A stretch of 64,000 bases of DNA from Ligula intestinalis (GCA_036362985.1 JAYGXS010000008.1:15413100-15477099), one strand, 5' to 3'; shown: positions 11,582-22,989, counted from the first letter of the stretch. The notes: generated by a model not told the origin, from the letters alone. Program-made: numbers and translations.

Positions 11582-11924
11582 GTTGTGGATATTGCCCAAA
11601 AGTCACTATATCGCCTTCCAATTACGCTTTGTATGAGTCCCCAAGGAAGAACACAACAAGAGCGGCATAAAATGGAAGCCTTTTTGTATACCTAATACAG
11701 CATACTTATGACAAGCAGAACGTGGGCCAAGCAGATTTTGGCCTCAAGGGAGGAATAATATGTCAAGTGGCTTTCGGGCTGAACAGAGCGATAAGGCAGA
11801 ACACTAATCACGGTCAACAGCTTGATCGATCTCATCACTCACGTGGCTTGTACCAGTCCATAGGGCACCATTTAATGAGTAATCAGGACAGTGTGATAAC
11901 GGGTCACTAGTCCTGCTTCTAACA
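11582..11924 (-). repeat. 5' LTR of the Gypsy element (minus orientation)
   Basis: It starts TGTTAGAAG and ends near CCACAACA, about 343 bases. The first 234 or so bases (down to about 11691) match the other LTR at roughly four bases in five, including GACAGTGTGATAACGGGTC and GATAAGGCAGAACACTAATC on the + strand. Confidence 0.6.
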
Positions 11925-12059
11925 TCCTGGGGTTGGTTTTGGCGAGCATGCTGCCTATGTGCGGAGTACGCAGACCAGCAAATACACAAAATTATTAGGG
12001 AATACCTTCATATCGGCAAATTTGAGATTCTCACGAGCGGTATTACAAAAGGGAACTGT

Positions 12060-12520
12060 CAAATCCAACCCATCTTGACAAGAAGATACAGGAAGAGGAA
12101 TAGGACCGTATGGTAGGCTGACTATGGCTAACGAGACAAAAATGTTTATGTCAATCTTGCCTCATTTTTTCGTTGCGTATCCCACCGCTCGTGACGGATA
12201 CAGAGTTACCCCTAAGGCACAATGGGGACCAGACTGTCTGTCCTGTAAGTACGCCAGAGCGGTGAATGAAACTTCGACATGGATTGCTCGATTGAAACTG
12301 AAAAAAGTGGAATCCGCGGCTGCTCAGATTATGGGTAGTTTAATCCTCTCCGAGCTAGGAGTAGCGTTTGCTGGCAAAGAAACCTAGGTCGCGAGTGGTT
12401 ATTCTTCTTTCTGCCATTTAAAGCTGCCGGTGTTCATGCGTTGGATAATTCCAGGCTGGCGCAGTATAAACCACGAATTTCCAAGGATTGCGACAAACGA
12501 TATGTGCGCAGTGGTCAGTA
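12060..12520 (+). repeat. Unnamed dispersed repeat R1, copy 1
   Basis: It shares with 15105-15320 GACAAGAAGAT.CAGGAAG and GGCTGAC.ATGGCTA. It shares with 13520-13990 AAGGCACAATGGG, GAGCGGTGA..GAAACTTCGA and AGTGGTTATTC. Identity is perhaps 65-75% by eye. It spans a short ORF (12124-12387) with no recognisable motif, which I do not treat as a gene. Confidence 0.5.
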
Positions 12521-12714
12521 CAATGCTGTACACAGTACCTGCCCAAACTCGTGACATCTCAAGATTTCTTTCAAAAAATCCATGTTCTGCAAAAGCAACT
12601 CACTCTACATCTCCCAAAGTCTTGCAGCAGTAACTAACACGTATTACGAGTTATCAAGTGATATTACGTCATATAGAGTTACGAGTTTGTTTTTAAGAAG
12701 ACGGAATATTATTA

Positions 12715-12855
12715 GGGGGTTTGGCAGGTTTTCTTAATTCTAGTTGACTCAATTGTTAAAAAAACTCCTGGCATTTGGCGGGATTTGAACCCACATAGTA
12801 GGTAAGGCCTTAACCGGAAGTCAATGCTCTACCAGTAAGCTACTAAAATCAAGCA
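12715..12855 (-). repeat. SINE-A copy, minus orientation
   Basis: A tRNA-like core with a B-box-like GGGTTCAAATCCC (minus strand), followed by the AGTTTTTTTAACAATTGAGTCAACTAG tail module. It is inverted relative to the copy at 12860-13150 and shares with it TGACTTCCGGTTAAGGCC-type sequence. Confidence 0.62.
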
Positions 12856-12859
12856 AATC

Positions 12860-13150
12860 TGCTAAACTTCCCAATAATTACGTCAGCCTAGTAGTCATTC
12901 TGGTGGATTCTAGATGATTGCTTGGGAAATCCTGTTTGGGCAGTTAACTTGCTGTACCACATTGCTGGATTTCATACGAGCAGTAAAGTTGGGCGTGTAA
13001 AATCGATCCAAGTGAGATTAAATCCACGGTGTGAAGTGTGGCATTTGTAGCTTTATGGTAGAGCATTGGCTTCCGGTTAAAGCCTTCTCTACTATGTGGA
13101 TTCAAATCCCACCAAATGCCGCGAGTTTTTTCACAATTGGGTCAACTAGA
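12860..13150 (+). repeat. SINE-A copy, plus orientation
   Basis: The leader contains GGATTCTAGATGATTGCTTGGG and AAATCCTGTTTGGGCAGTTAAC. A tRNA-like core follows (TGTAGCTTTATGGTAGAGC as A-box side, GGATTCAAATCCC as B-box side), then TTTTTTCACAATTGGGTCAAC. With the preceding copy it forms an inverted pair about 300 bases apart. Confidence 0.65.
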
Positions 13151-13184
13151 AAGCGGACAATGCTGAAATGTGACTGATGGATCT

Positions 13185-14430
13185 CCTTCACTGTGTTCTG
13201 ACTTGGGGCTCACTCTCGTGCTCCGCCAGCAGCCAAACAGCGGATGGGGCATCAGCCTTTCGACAGCTCACAAGCCAAAAATAGCCAATTCAGTCCACTT
13301 GGCCTATGTCAGTACTCCGTTCGGATAAAACAGTACTGTTCTACAAGGAGAACCAGAACAAGGTTAGTTAACTAAATTTTGCTCCTAACAATTATTGAGG
13401 CCGGGATATTATTAACTTTGATGCGTTATAAACGTTAGCACCCCGGAGTGACCATCATATCGCTACTATGAGCACATTTTGACAATATGCAGAAAAAGGC
13501 ATAGGTGTGTATGGCACACTGAATATGTTCAGCGAGCTAGACATGGTCATATCGATCTTCGTCCATTTGTCGGTGCTTGGTCCTTTATAATCTCTTGTCG
13601 TTATGGCCGTGGTGGCTACACATTTAACCAAAGGCACAATGGGACAAGCCTCTTCGTCTTGTAGGTAGGCTGGAGCGGTGACCGAAACTTCGATTTGACT
13701 TTTTCGCTGGAATTTAAGGCAGTGCAAATGCGCGGCTCTTAAGTGAGCAGAGAGCCTCGACCAGTAATCGGTTTAGACTAAGTCCTTCTCTGAGCTAGGG
13801 GGCATCATTGGCTGGCGAAGTGAAATAAGTAAGAAGTTTCGTATAAAGCAAAAGGCAGGCATCCCAAGAAATGCATTTTCATGGAAAGGCATCCTTTGGC
13901 TTTCCGTGAAAATAAGTCAGAAGTGGTTATTCCCCTTTCTTCGTTACACTCTAGCATTCAAAAGGGTAGGCATTCGTGCGTTTGGATAACTGCCAAATAA
14001 CTTCTACGAGCCCCCATTTGTACATAGGCACTTACCGATCAGTTACGGGGCACAATGGCCCCATTTCACCTTGGGGCGCGCTCTCGAGCACTGTCAGTAG
14101 CTACACAACGGCTAGTTGACTAGACATATAATATTGTCGACGAAAACAAGGAAGATTGAGATGGCAAGTCAGAAGTCTAACGGTCTCAACATTTAGTCGC
14201 GAGCTATCTGTCTTGTCGGTTAATATAGGGAGGTATTTACAATGGCTTTCGAACGTTCGTCCACCGCAAGCGGAGCCCACTCGTCCCGATCTGCCTTGAG
14301 TTTCATTCCCGGGTCTCGAAAAAGACTCGGGACCTGTGGTTGGGCAAGGCTGTTTGATGACGGCTAACGAGCCGGGAGTGCCCAATCGAGTCTCTCTAGT
14401 CTTTGTCGGCAAGGTTCTCCTGCATGTTAC
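13185..14430. repeat. Cluster of SINE-B pieces and an unnamed repeat
   Basis: SINE-B end pieces lie at about 13185-13270 (GGGGCTCACTCTCGTGCTCC, GCCAGCAGCC) and 14025-14140 (CTTACCGATCAGTTAC, CTCTCGAGCACTGTCAGTAG). A body piece in the other orientation lies at 14345-14425 (GATGACGGCTAACGAGCC, GTCTTTGTCGGCAAG). Between them, 13520-13990 is a copy of the repeat at 12060-12520. Short ORFs over this cluster are not genes. Confidence 0.5.
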
Positions 14431-14439
14431 GAGCAATTT

Positions 14440-16285
14440 TGATGGTAAAAGAAAGACAAAAAGTACAAAACTTAGCCCCCCTTTCATACGTTCACTTTTC
14501 TCACCAGAGGAGGCAACAACTCCAGCTGAGATTTCATTGAGTTCCGCAATCCACCACTACCTCCATACACCATTCATATACATTGCCCGAGAAAGGTATT
14601 GAGCCTCTAGATAAGTACCCAAAACAAACACTGTTGCCCACGATCGTATCGGTTAGCCAGGTAGCTTTGCAATTTTCATACTGACAGCTAATTTGCATCG
14701 TTTGATGACTCGGATACGTATGCTCGGGTTTTCGACTTACATAAGTTATGAATGTTACTATAATTGGAGCAATTGTTGAATCGCTACTACGGCAAGAGTA
14801 GTGTTAGTGCTGCATCTCATATACCTCTAGTCTAGTCTTGTCAGGTATTTCAAAGAACCTGCATTTTGATTATCGGGTTTTTCCGCAAAACGTAAAAAGA
14901 TACTACAGATTAGGAAAATCTGCAAATAGAAATCAACGACATTTCTAAATATAATAAAATAAAAATACACATAGCAGGTATTAAAGTAAATTTAACTGCC
15001 TATTCTTATTCTTTCCTCATAAAACCCCTACAAGGATCACTTCCGTAAAGCAAAATACTGGGGCCAGGGCATCTGAGGTGCACTACGTGAACTACTGTCA
15101 CCACTACTACAAACCTCTTTCGACAAGAAGATGCAGGAAGGGAATGGCTACATATTACAGGCTGACGATGGCTACTGATCCAGAAATGCCCATTTCGGTC
15201 TTCCTTCATTTATTGGTGTGCATTTTAGCATAATGTATTGTCGCCATGTTTCTGAAGGCTACAGGCCAAACCCTAAAGCACAACGGGACACACACGTAGT
15301 CTAATCTAATCGATGGACTCCAACTCACGACATTGTGAAACTGCGAAGTTGAAATCGTTTGGGTCAGGCGCATACGCATATTTATGCAAAGGAAGCTTCT
15401 ACAGAGTTATTAGATATTCTACCTGAAATTGCATCAAGTTACTGATATTTCGGCCAGTTAAAAAAAACGTTTTTCTACAATTTTGTTTGGATAGCGTTTA
15501 CTAGTGTCGCATTATTCTATGACAATTACTTTGCTGAAACATCATTGGCAATCTTTAAACGTCGAATTTTTGCCCTCTGTTCTGGCTCGCCCACCCAGAC
15601 AAGGAATGGTTTATAAAAAAATATTTACTTAGCATGCCTGAGCGACTGAAAAAAGCTAAATTCCATGCGCGCCAACCCCATTGGCGGACGCCTACCAAAG
15701 TACGTCTATTTTAAACCAATCAGCTTTATCCTTTTTATTCATGTGCAGTGAGTAAGTTATTCCAGCACGGTTGAATCCTTGGGGTCAGTAAGAGCCGGGT
15801 CGTGTTCTTGTGAGGTCTTCTACCGTAAGTCTTTCGGCTCCTCGTTGCATTTTTGCGCAAATTCAATATGTAATAACCTTAAGTAGATGCAATGTGAACA
15901 ACAGGTGCTGTTCGAATTTACTGCTGCTTTTGTCACTTTTTATATCCTTGTTTTAACAATGATCGTTGCGCAATAATTTAGGCAATGATTTACGACTCAA
16001 AAGTTATTTTAGATAATGCTACCTCCCTATAAGACATGTGATAATTTTCAAAGAATCCATCCCAGGCAACTCGGTTGGTAAAATATTCCCATGGCTTTAC
16101 ATTCTAAGCAGTAAACTTAGTTTCACGAGATTGTATGGTAACTTTCATCTGTCACTTATACTCCCCCGCCCAGTCTTTCGATGAAATGAAAATCATGAAT
16201 CCGTAAACTGGACCATCAGTACCCTTTTCAAGTGGATACAAATACATCATTTGTTTAAGCTGATACAGGCTGCTGCTAAACCACA
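14440..16285. other. No gene recognised apart from repeat R1
   Basis: A/T-rich DNA with the R1 copy at 15105-15320. I see nothing else I can support. Confidence 0.5.
15105..15320 (+). repeat. Unnamed dispersed repeat R1, copy 3
   Basis: GACAAGAAGATGCAGGAAGG, CAGGCTGACGATGGCTAC and CTAAAGCACAACGGGAC correspond to blocks of copy 1 in the same order and orientation. Confidence 0.5.
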
Positions 16286-16289
16286 AAAA

Positions 16290-18521
16290 CCAACTTCATC
16301 AGAATAGAAGCCAGTTTTTGGCAAACAATTGTTTTCACCAACTCTTCATCAGACCAAACATTTGCAAGGAAAATAATGCTGTACAAAACCATAAAAGTTT
16401 GAATAGGTAGAAAAATCAATAACTATTTAACACGGGCTCTGATTGGCCAACGCGGACTATGTCAGTTTGCGCATGTCAGCGTGTTGGTTGAAGGATTGTC
16501 GCTTGTTGGTAGGGGCGAAATCCTATCGCCACCTGGTGTCGGTTTAGGCCATGGAAGTGAAAGAGCTTGCGTCAGAGTCTTCTGACAACACAGCACTGGA
16601 TTTGCTAGCCTTACAGCTACTCCTTCGGCTGTTGCAAGCATCCGTTGGCGTAGGCCTTTGGAAAAATTAGATGGTGTCCTGTTGACCACCTGAAAGGCTT
16701 CGTTAGTATCGACTCGATGGTTCGTATCGACTAGATGTGCGAGAATAGCACTCGATCTAGTTTCACCTTTACTTAGCCAGGTCGGTATGTGCTCACGTAC
16801 CCTCTTTTCGAGACGACTCATTGTACGGCCGATGTATCCCGCTCCACAGGAGCAAGTGAAAGAGTAAATGCACATTGATGTGGCCTTCAAAGGGAGTCTG
16901 TCTTTACCTCCCAATCGTAGGAGGGGAGAGTTCGTGAAGAGCACCCGTAAATTCGCCGCTGGGAAAGCGTTTGTGATTGCAGTCCTCAAGCGCCGTCTGA
17001 CCAGCTCGCTGGTTTAATCGCCTAAGAAAGGCAGTCTTATGAACACGTTTTTCTTTTCTGCAGTTAAAGTGACAGGCTTTTTGGCGCGTTCACCAATATT
17101 TCGGAGGATGAACCTTCCCGGGTACCCATTTTCAATTAGCGTATGCTGCAGCTGTTGGAGTTCTGCTTTGAAAGTTTCAGGAGAACAGATCTGTCGTATT
17201 CTAGCTGCTAATTCCTGGACCAGATTTCGTTGTATATTGAGGGGGACAAAACTGTGGAAGTAAGTGTATTGTCCTGTCCAGGTTTTCTTTCGGAAATCTC
17301 TGCGTAGGATAGATCCATCCTCTTGCCTTCGCAGAAGGACATCAAGGAACGCAATTTTATCGCCAACTTCAGTCTCAGCAGAAAACTTGAGCGATGAGTG
17401 AGCGCTGTTAAAGTTCGCGACCAAGGCGTCAGTGTCAGCTTTATAGTCTGTCACACAGAAGATATCATCTTTATAACAACCGTAGAATGCAAGGTCATTG
17501 ATGGTATCCCCTGGACTCGTTTTCTCGATCTTGCCCATAAAGACATTTGCAAGAACGGTCCAAGTGGTGAGCCCATCGCCACACCATCAATCTGTCTGTA
17601 AAACTGACCATTGCAGAGAAATTGGACATTTTGTGTGCATCGCGTAAGGAGATCTTTGACGGTTTTCACGGGCATACCTATCTGGTAGTTCGTGTCCCGA
17701 ATAACGTCGCAGAGGTACTTTATGGTTTCTGCCACGGGTACGTTGGTGAGTAGTGACGATACATCCAATGAGAGCATCTTACTTTTTGCGACGTTCATAT
17801 TCTTTATAGCTTTGACAAATTCAAATGTGTCTTTCAGGCTTCGAGGATACATGTAACTTCCAAGAGGTTTCAACTTTTCTACCAGCCATTTAGCAAGGGT
17901 GTGGTAAGTGGAGTTTCTCATATCCAGGATAGGACGTAAGGGTAGCCCCTGTTTGTGAATTTTCGGAAGTCCATGCATTCTATGTATCGTCGTTCCTACA
18001 GGTCTTAGTGTTTCAAGCTCTTTGTCGGTCAAAAGACCTTCTTTATGGAGGTCTTTGAGAATTGTAGTCAGCTGACCTTCAACAGTATCTGTCCGATCTT
18101 TGTCCTTCTCAGATTTTGAGAACTTTGTATGATCTGCTAAAATTGCTTCTAGTTTTGCGACGTTATCATTTTTATCCATCAGTATTATTCCAGATTCTTT
18201 GTCTGGTCTGGTTAGCATGATATTTTCATTTCTTTGTAGCTCTTTAAGGCTACCAAGGTGGACTTTTGTTAAGGGGCCTTTGTTTATTGGAGTCTTTCTT
18301 AAGTACTGCTGGCAGCAGTTAACCAGGGTTGACTTGAGATAATCCACTTCTTCAGGCATGGAAGATTTTATATCGGAGGTTTGGTTAAAGAGGCTCTCAC
18401 ATTCAGTTTTTAATTCTATTTGTCTCAGCCTTTTTCGTGCAAAACAGAATCTAGGGCCTAGGGATAGTACCTCTATGAGGGTTTGGTCAAGACGGGTACA
18501 TAAATTTCTTGTTCCAAGGAG
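16290..18521 (-). mobile_element. Penelope-like element (PLE), best-preserved copy
   Basis: A minus-strand retroelement coding for a reverse transcriptase joined to a C-terminal GIY-YIG endonuclease, the diagnostic layout of endonuclease-bearing Penelope-like elements. Its coding region (18521-16462) is followed by an A/T-rich 3' region with CTGATGA-type motifs at 16333-16352 and near 16296-16303. The ORF opens just after a stop at 18522-18524, so the 5' end is probably missing. I could not define terminal repeats. It carries only two clear lesions, so it is younger than the other PLE scraps in the window. Confidence 0.88.
16462..18521 (-). pseudogene. PLE reverse transcriptase / GIY-YIG endonuclease ORF, one frameshift and one stop
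   Basis: About 685 codons. The order on the minus strand: an N-terminal PLE motif reading LSLGPRFC (about 18420), the fingers block with HGLPKIHK and LPLRPIL (about 17965-17930), palm motif A reading LSLDVSSL, the GVAMGSPLGP block, then YKDD at 17464-17475 as the catalytic box, and a GIY-YIG domain with IYSFTCSC...YIGR (about 16872-16820) followed by a basic helix. A missing base near 17558 breaks the frame between GSPLGP and LANVF. An in-frame TAA at 17014-17016 splits RT from the endonuclease. Known role: target-primed reverse transcription of the element's own RNA. Both lesions make this copy non-functional as read; sequencing error is possible for either. Confidence 0.88.
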
Positions 18522-19033
18522 CTAGTATTACTTTTTCTTATTCCTGACAATTAATTTTGGCAACTACGTATCATACGCTGACATGCCGCTGTTGTTATAT
18601 TATTTCAAACCCTAGTGGCGCAGGAAGAAGGCGTTTCCTGACAAGTCGCTGTCTGATACAACAATATCCACATGAGAAAAAAATTTCTAACGTTAATGAC
18701 AAAGGTTCACTTGCAATAAGGTTTCCGATGAAGCCTGCCGAAGTGAGGTTGAGGTCCGTGTTTCCAGGTTAGAAAACCTAGGTTTTTGCTTGTGTTTAGA
18801 CATCCTTGTGAGTCTTTAAAGAATAAACATGAGGGGATAACCAGGTTGGTCGAAATTATGGCAAATCGGATGTACGTCAAGTGACACTGTGAAAGTTCTA
18901 GTCTCAGCAGCTTAGAAAATTATGCAGTTATCACGCAAATAGTAAGACCAAGAACTCGTAGTACAATGTTTTTGGTGAAGGCCTTATAACCAAATTATCC
19001 CGGGCTTGGGCCTGAGGGGCTGGGTATAAGAAG

Positions 19034-19115
19034 CTGATAATGGCTCATACGCCAGAAATAACCATTCCAGTCTCCCTTGCCTTTGTCGGCAATGTTATTT
19101 TGCCTCCAAAGTTTG
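19034..19115 (+). repeat. SINE-B body fragment
   Basis: CTGATAATGGCTCATACGCC, CATTCCAGTCTCCCTTGCC and TTTGTCGGCAATG match, in reverse complement, the body of the copy at 50.9 kb. Confidence 0.55.
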
Positions 19116-19404
19116 GTAAAGTATGTTTTGGCATTGGTGAAAATTGTAGTCTTCTAAAACAGGTAGTCAGGAATTAACAGCAAAAAGTAACAAGCAACAA
19201 TAGGTTTAACGAGGCCCCTACGAACTGGACACTAATCATCACCACAACCAGTGGCGAAGGTGGGCGCTACACTTACACCTTTGCGAAACTATGGAATATA
19301 TTGAAGCCTGAAACGGTAAGAACGTGACACAGATATTTATGAAATTCCTCACATATCGTTGGGAGGTTGGAACTTTTATTTATTCATATAATCAAGTTAT
19401 GATT

Positions 19405-19620
19405 AGATCCGTTACCTCAGTGGGATTCGAACCCACGCCTGCAACGGAAAGATTTTAGCACAGCCGACGCTCTAGCTAAGAGGTCCCCACCGGTAGCCAT
19501 TGGTTTAATCACAATTGGGCCAAGTTATCCACCCAGCCTTCTATATTCAGCCACCTTTAATTGAGTTAGTTGACTGCCGAAGCAGGATTTCCCCAGCAAT
19601 CAATAGAGAATCACTAAATG
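19405..19620 (-). repeat. SINE-A copy, minus orientation
   Basis: The minus strand reads GATTGCTGGGGAAATCCTGC, GGCTGGGTGGATAACTTGG, CCCAATTGTGATTAAACC, then a tRNA-like core ending GGCGTGGGTTCGAATCCCAC. The B box GGTTCGAATCC is perfect. The head of the core (CTCTTAGCTAGAGC) has lost part of the D loop. Confidence 0.7.
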
Positions 19621-19729
19621 ACCACTTTCTTTGAATCTTTCAAGTAAAGAGTGCCTCAAAATTATTCACACCTTTAAAAAGTTAGATAACTACTGTACAA
19701 TTAAATATTCAGCAATAAGTATTCTGCAT

Positions 19730-19860
19730 GTATGTGCATGAAAGTTTGGGTGTTACCACCCATCACAAAGGACAAATCCCTAGACTAACAGAATAAGCGA
19801 TAAAAGATAACATGGATGTCTGTAAGATGGCCAGGAGATGGACTGCAAATGACTGAAACT
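19730..19860 (+). repeat. Unnamed dispersed repeat R4, copy 1
   Basis: TGCATGAAAGTTTGGGTGTTAC, CACCCATCACA, CCTAGACTAACAGAA and CTGTAAG.TGG.CAG match 46765-46910. Confidence 0.6.
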
Positions 19861-19861
19861 T

Positions 19862-20090
19862 ACTCATTCCGCTCTCTGCCTCGAGGCTCATTCTCGAGAC
19901 CTGCCAGCAACCGCACAGCGGCTAGTAGTCTAGGCAGATAGTATTGCCGGGACTGGAATAGCCATTTCTGGCACATCAGCCGTCATCAGGCAGCCATACC
20001 CAAACGTAGCTGGTGCATCACTCGAGCCTCGAGCCCACGACACGATGCTCAAAAGTCCAATGCTCTAACAATTGAGCCACGGGCTTGTTA
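19862..20090 (-). repeat. SINE-B copy (second tRNA-derived family)
   Basis: The minus strand starts AAGCCCGTGGCTCAATTG, TTAGAGCATTGGACTT, a worn B-box segment, then a body with CAGCCGTC.. / CATTCCAGTCTCCC-type sequence and ends near the CTCGAG...TGCCAGCAAC block. The head resembles a tRNA with A-box TGGCTCAATTGG. Confidence 0.62.
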
Positions 20091-20099
20091 TATTGGAGG

Positions 20100-22730
20100 G
20101 GTGGTAAGACTGACGCCCGGGTCCTGATCATTAGACCGTAAAGTGTTCCATGACATGACTACCGCGGTACGTTTCTAGGCACGCCCTCCCGCGCGAATTG
20201 TGGGCAGACACCTAAAAAAGCGTTTAACCGCTTATCTTTACATGCTCAACAAGTTACAACATGGTAGAAACAGTATTCGTGTTATCAGACAGGTCCATTG
20301 TCTGACTAGGAAAGGTAGAAAGGCGGCAGGGAAAGTTAAGTGGAGCCGTGCGTTTTAACGTCAACAAGATGAGCATACGCGGATTGCTAATGTGCAAGGT
20401 CGGCTTTGTTTTGACCGCAGTGTTCTGAATCCTGCTTGGCCTCTTGTAAGCACAAGTCTTTGTGGCATTTAATCGTGCCATATTTTGAAATCTTGTGCAA
20501 AAGCCATCAGCATCGCAGGGGTGCCAGGACGCAGTTGCCATGCCGCCACGAGCCTAACCCAATTAGCAGATCCAGTATTAAGCGTTAATGGTTGAACGTG
20601 ATGCGATGATCGCTCGCTAATTTGCGTTTCAGTCGTTAATTGCTTGAATTTCATCATAGTTCTCTCTTCTTGACATGATGATTAGTCAGCAGTATGACTC
20701 ACTGTCACTCACTGGAACCTCTGGCCACCCGTGCTCTCCAGCGTTGCCTCTGATCCTACCTAGGCAATGTCTCAGCACAGAATATGGAACCATGAGAACA
20801 CTGCGCTTGTTAATTGACTGTGGGCACTACTTTTAAAATCAAACCTTTTGAATGAAGTAGCTGGGTGTGTGGATATGGATACGACGAAAACGAAGTTATT
20901 CAAGGCTACCAGATAAAGTCGGTGAAGGCCAAAGTTCAAAAGGAGGCTTCAACAAGTACAGTCTTTCCACGACAGTGTTTTATGCGGTCGCGTCAAAGTC
21001 ACGAAAACAAAACGCGTAACAAATGGAAATATATGAAAAGGATAAATTCAGTGCAGGCTGAAAAACACCGTTGGCTACGCACATGTAAAAGTGTTGTAAA
21101 TAACGATAGCTGTGAGCGTAAATACTCAGTCTCTGAAAATTCGTAGACGACAGAACTACTCGAAGCGGCAAACACATAATAAACCTCTCCAGGTGAACTC
21201 TTTTCTCACATGGGAATCGTATTTTAACTATAAATATCGCATGACACATTTTTCATGTCTGCTGAGGGGCTCCAGTATCATTTAGAGGCAGCAAGTGCAA
21301 GTAAAAGATAAAACTAGCGACCTTGCGATTTATACCGTCTACCAAAGGCACCAGTCTTAACCTGTTTATTGACTTCATGTTGTCAGATACCAACCCCCGC
21401 ATTGGCACTGGTATTAACTTTTTCAGACAGATAGCATTACTGGCAAACATAAGGGAGACTGGTATGTAACCATTTCGGGCACAATAGCCGTCTACAGCGA
21501 ATCATTCCGAAGCCCGAATAATTCCCCAACTGCGGCTCGAACACGTGACCCTTTTGATCAGAAGCCTTATGCTGTTACCATTGATTCAAACGGACTCCTT
21601 GTCTTTCCAGTTTAGATCGGCAAATATTGACACTACTCGCTGATAAAACGCCCACCGATCGCCTCAAGGCAGAACTAGATGAGTGAGCTCCGTTAGCGAC
21701 CGATGAACGTTAATCAATGAGTACTATTGTGCTTAGTTGACCTCCTTTCCATTTTACTAAGCCATTCTGGCAGATAATTTCACCCGACATTTGCGCAAAC
21801 GTACGAGAGAAAGAGAAGGGTTAAGGCGGAACAGTTGTTCTTTTTTTGGGTTTCCTTATCGGGCATACAGCGCGTACGAATGCTGGCGTGCCGACTGATA
21901 TTGGGAAGTATGCGTCACAGCGTGCTGAGTGAGTGCATGTCCTCGTCCTAATTGATCGAGAAACTGACAGCGCGTGCTAGCGTGGCGAGAGAAACAGCTT
22001 TGACGCAGACGCCTATTGTATGACTATGTTGACAGGGTCCACGTTGTGGCCTGATTTCGGCCCTTTCCAGGCACACAATCAGTTGGTTGAGCTACCGACC
22101 GACCGTCTTAAGAATAAATCGGTCTAGATAACCTCCCCTTCACCAAGTAACTGCAGGTTCTTCGCAGGGACATCCAAGGACCACATTTTGAAAGCATTCT
22201 CACTGAGGAGCAGATAAACGTGTACGTTTGGCTTAGTGAAGTACAGTGACCCACCCACACTTTAGTCAGAGTACCTCTTTAGCTTCTAACTTTGGAACTT
22301 TCCCAATGAAGAATTTAGACAACATTTGGCCTAGATGTAAATTCATATCAATGTCATCTACGTTCGTAAAGTTTGCTGTTTAGAGGAGCTTAATCTTGCG
22401 CTTCCATGGTAATAGTAATATTTGTAGAATTTTGAAGGAATGCCTGCGGCGTAGGAAGTTTTCAGTAAAACTCGTCATTCCAATGAAGAGCAGTTAAGCG
22501 TATTTTGCGATCTATTTAGCGTCAATTATTGCTATGTTGGTGTTAGCTTCTCAGTAAAAGAATCCCTGCAACCCTAAAGTCATTTGTATGTTTTGTTTTA
22601 ATCACACGTGCTAGTATGTAATAAGTTTCAGAGTTGCAGTATGCTTTTGTTTTCTACATACGCAGTGTCGCAATATGCTGTACGTGTAACTGCCGAAAAC
22701 TGACTGTAACTGAAAAATTCATTTAACTCA
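20100..22730. other. No gene recognised apart from a SINE
   Basis: Contains the SINE-B copy at 21431-21600. ORFs at 20254-20541 and 20865-21146 overlap opposite-strand ORFs and have no known motif. CACTGCGCTTGTTAATTGACTG near 20800 has a relative near 25060, another weak dispersed repeat. Confidence 0.5.
21431..21600 (-). repeat. SINE-B copy
   Basis: CAGACAGATAGCATTACTGGC, GGGAGACTGGTATG, GGCTCGAACACGTGACC and TTTTGATCAGAAG place this copy in the family. The head end is decayed. Confidence 0.6.
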
Positions 22731-22734
22731 ATTT

Positions 22735-22960
22735 ACTTAAGCTCGGCGGCCTCGATGAGATCCGAACGCAGGCCAGTAAGGGGGAGGCTTTAGTACAGTT
22801 AACGCTCTAGCCAACTGATCTATCGTGGTCCCATAGTCAGCCGTGGATTTAATCACACTTGGGTTGATTCACTCACCCAGCCTACTGTAACGTACGGCAT
22901 CCACCAATTCTGATATAATCTGGTTAAACCTCCGTTGCCTGGGGACCATCCGGCGAGTGA
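22735..22960 (-). repeat. SINE-A copy, minus orientation
   Basis: The minus strand carries AACCCAAGTGTGATTAAATCC, then AGATCAGTTGGCTAGAGCG, TGTACTAAAGCC and a decayed B box, ending near TTAAGTAAATTGAGT. Same layout as the copy at 54.4 kb. Confidence 0.65.
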
Positions 22961-22989
22961 AATACACCAACTTCGTCTTCTTTTGTCTT

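Larger units (their letters stand above)
9590..11924 (-). mobile_element. Ty3/Gypsy LTR retrotransposon, internally deleted
   Basis: Two same-orientation repeats of about 235 bases (9590-9829 and 11691-11924) flank a minus-strand gag-protease region. The 5' LTR (minus strand) begins TGTTAGAAGCAG at 11924 and may extend to about 11582, where TCCACAACA is followed by a leader ATTGGCGACGCAG. TG...CA ends and a TTGGCGAC leader are typical of this group. RT, RNase H and integrase are missing. The right part contains a hAT-like MITE and a possible pol tail. Confidence 0.72.
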
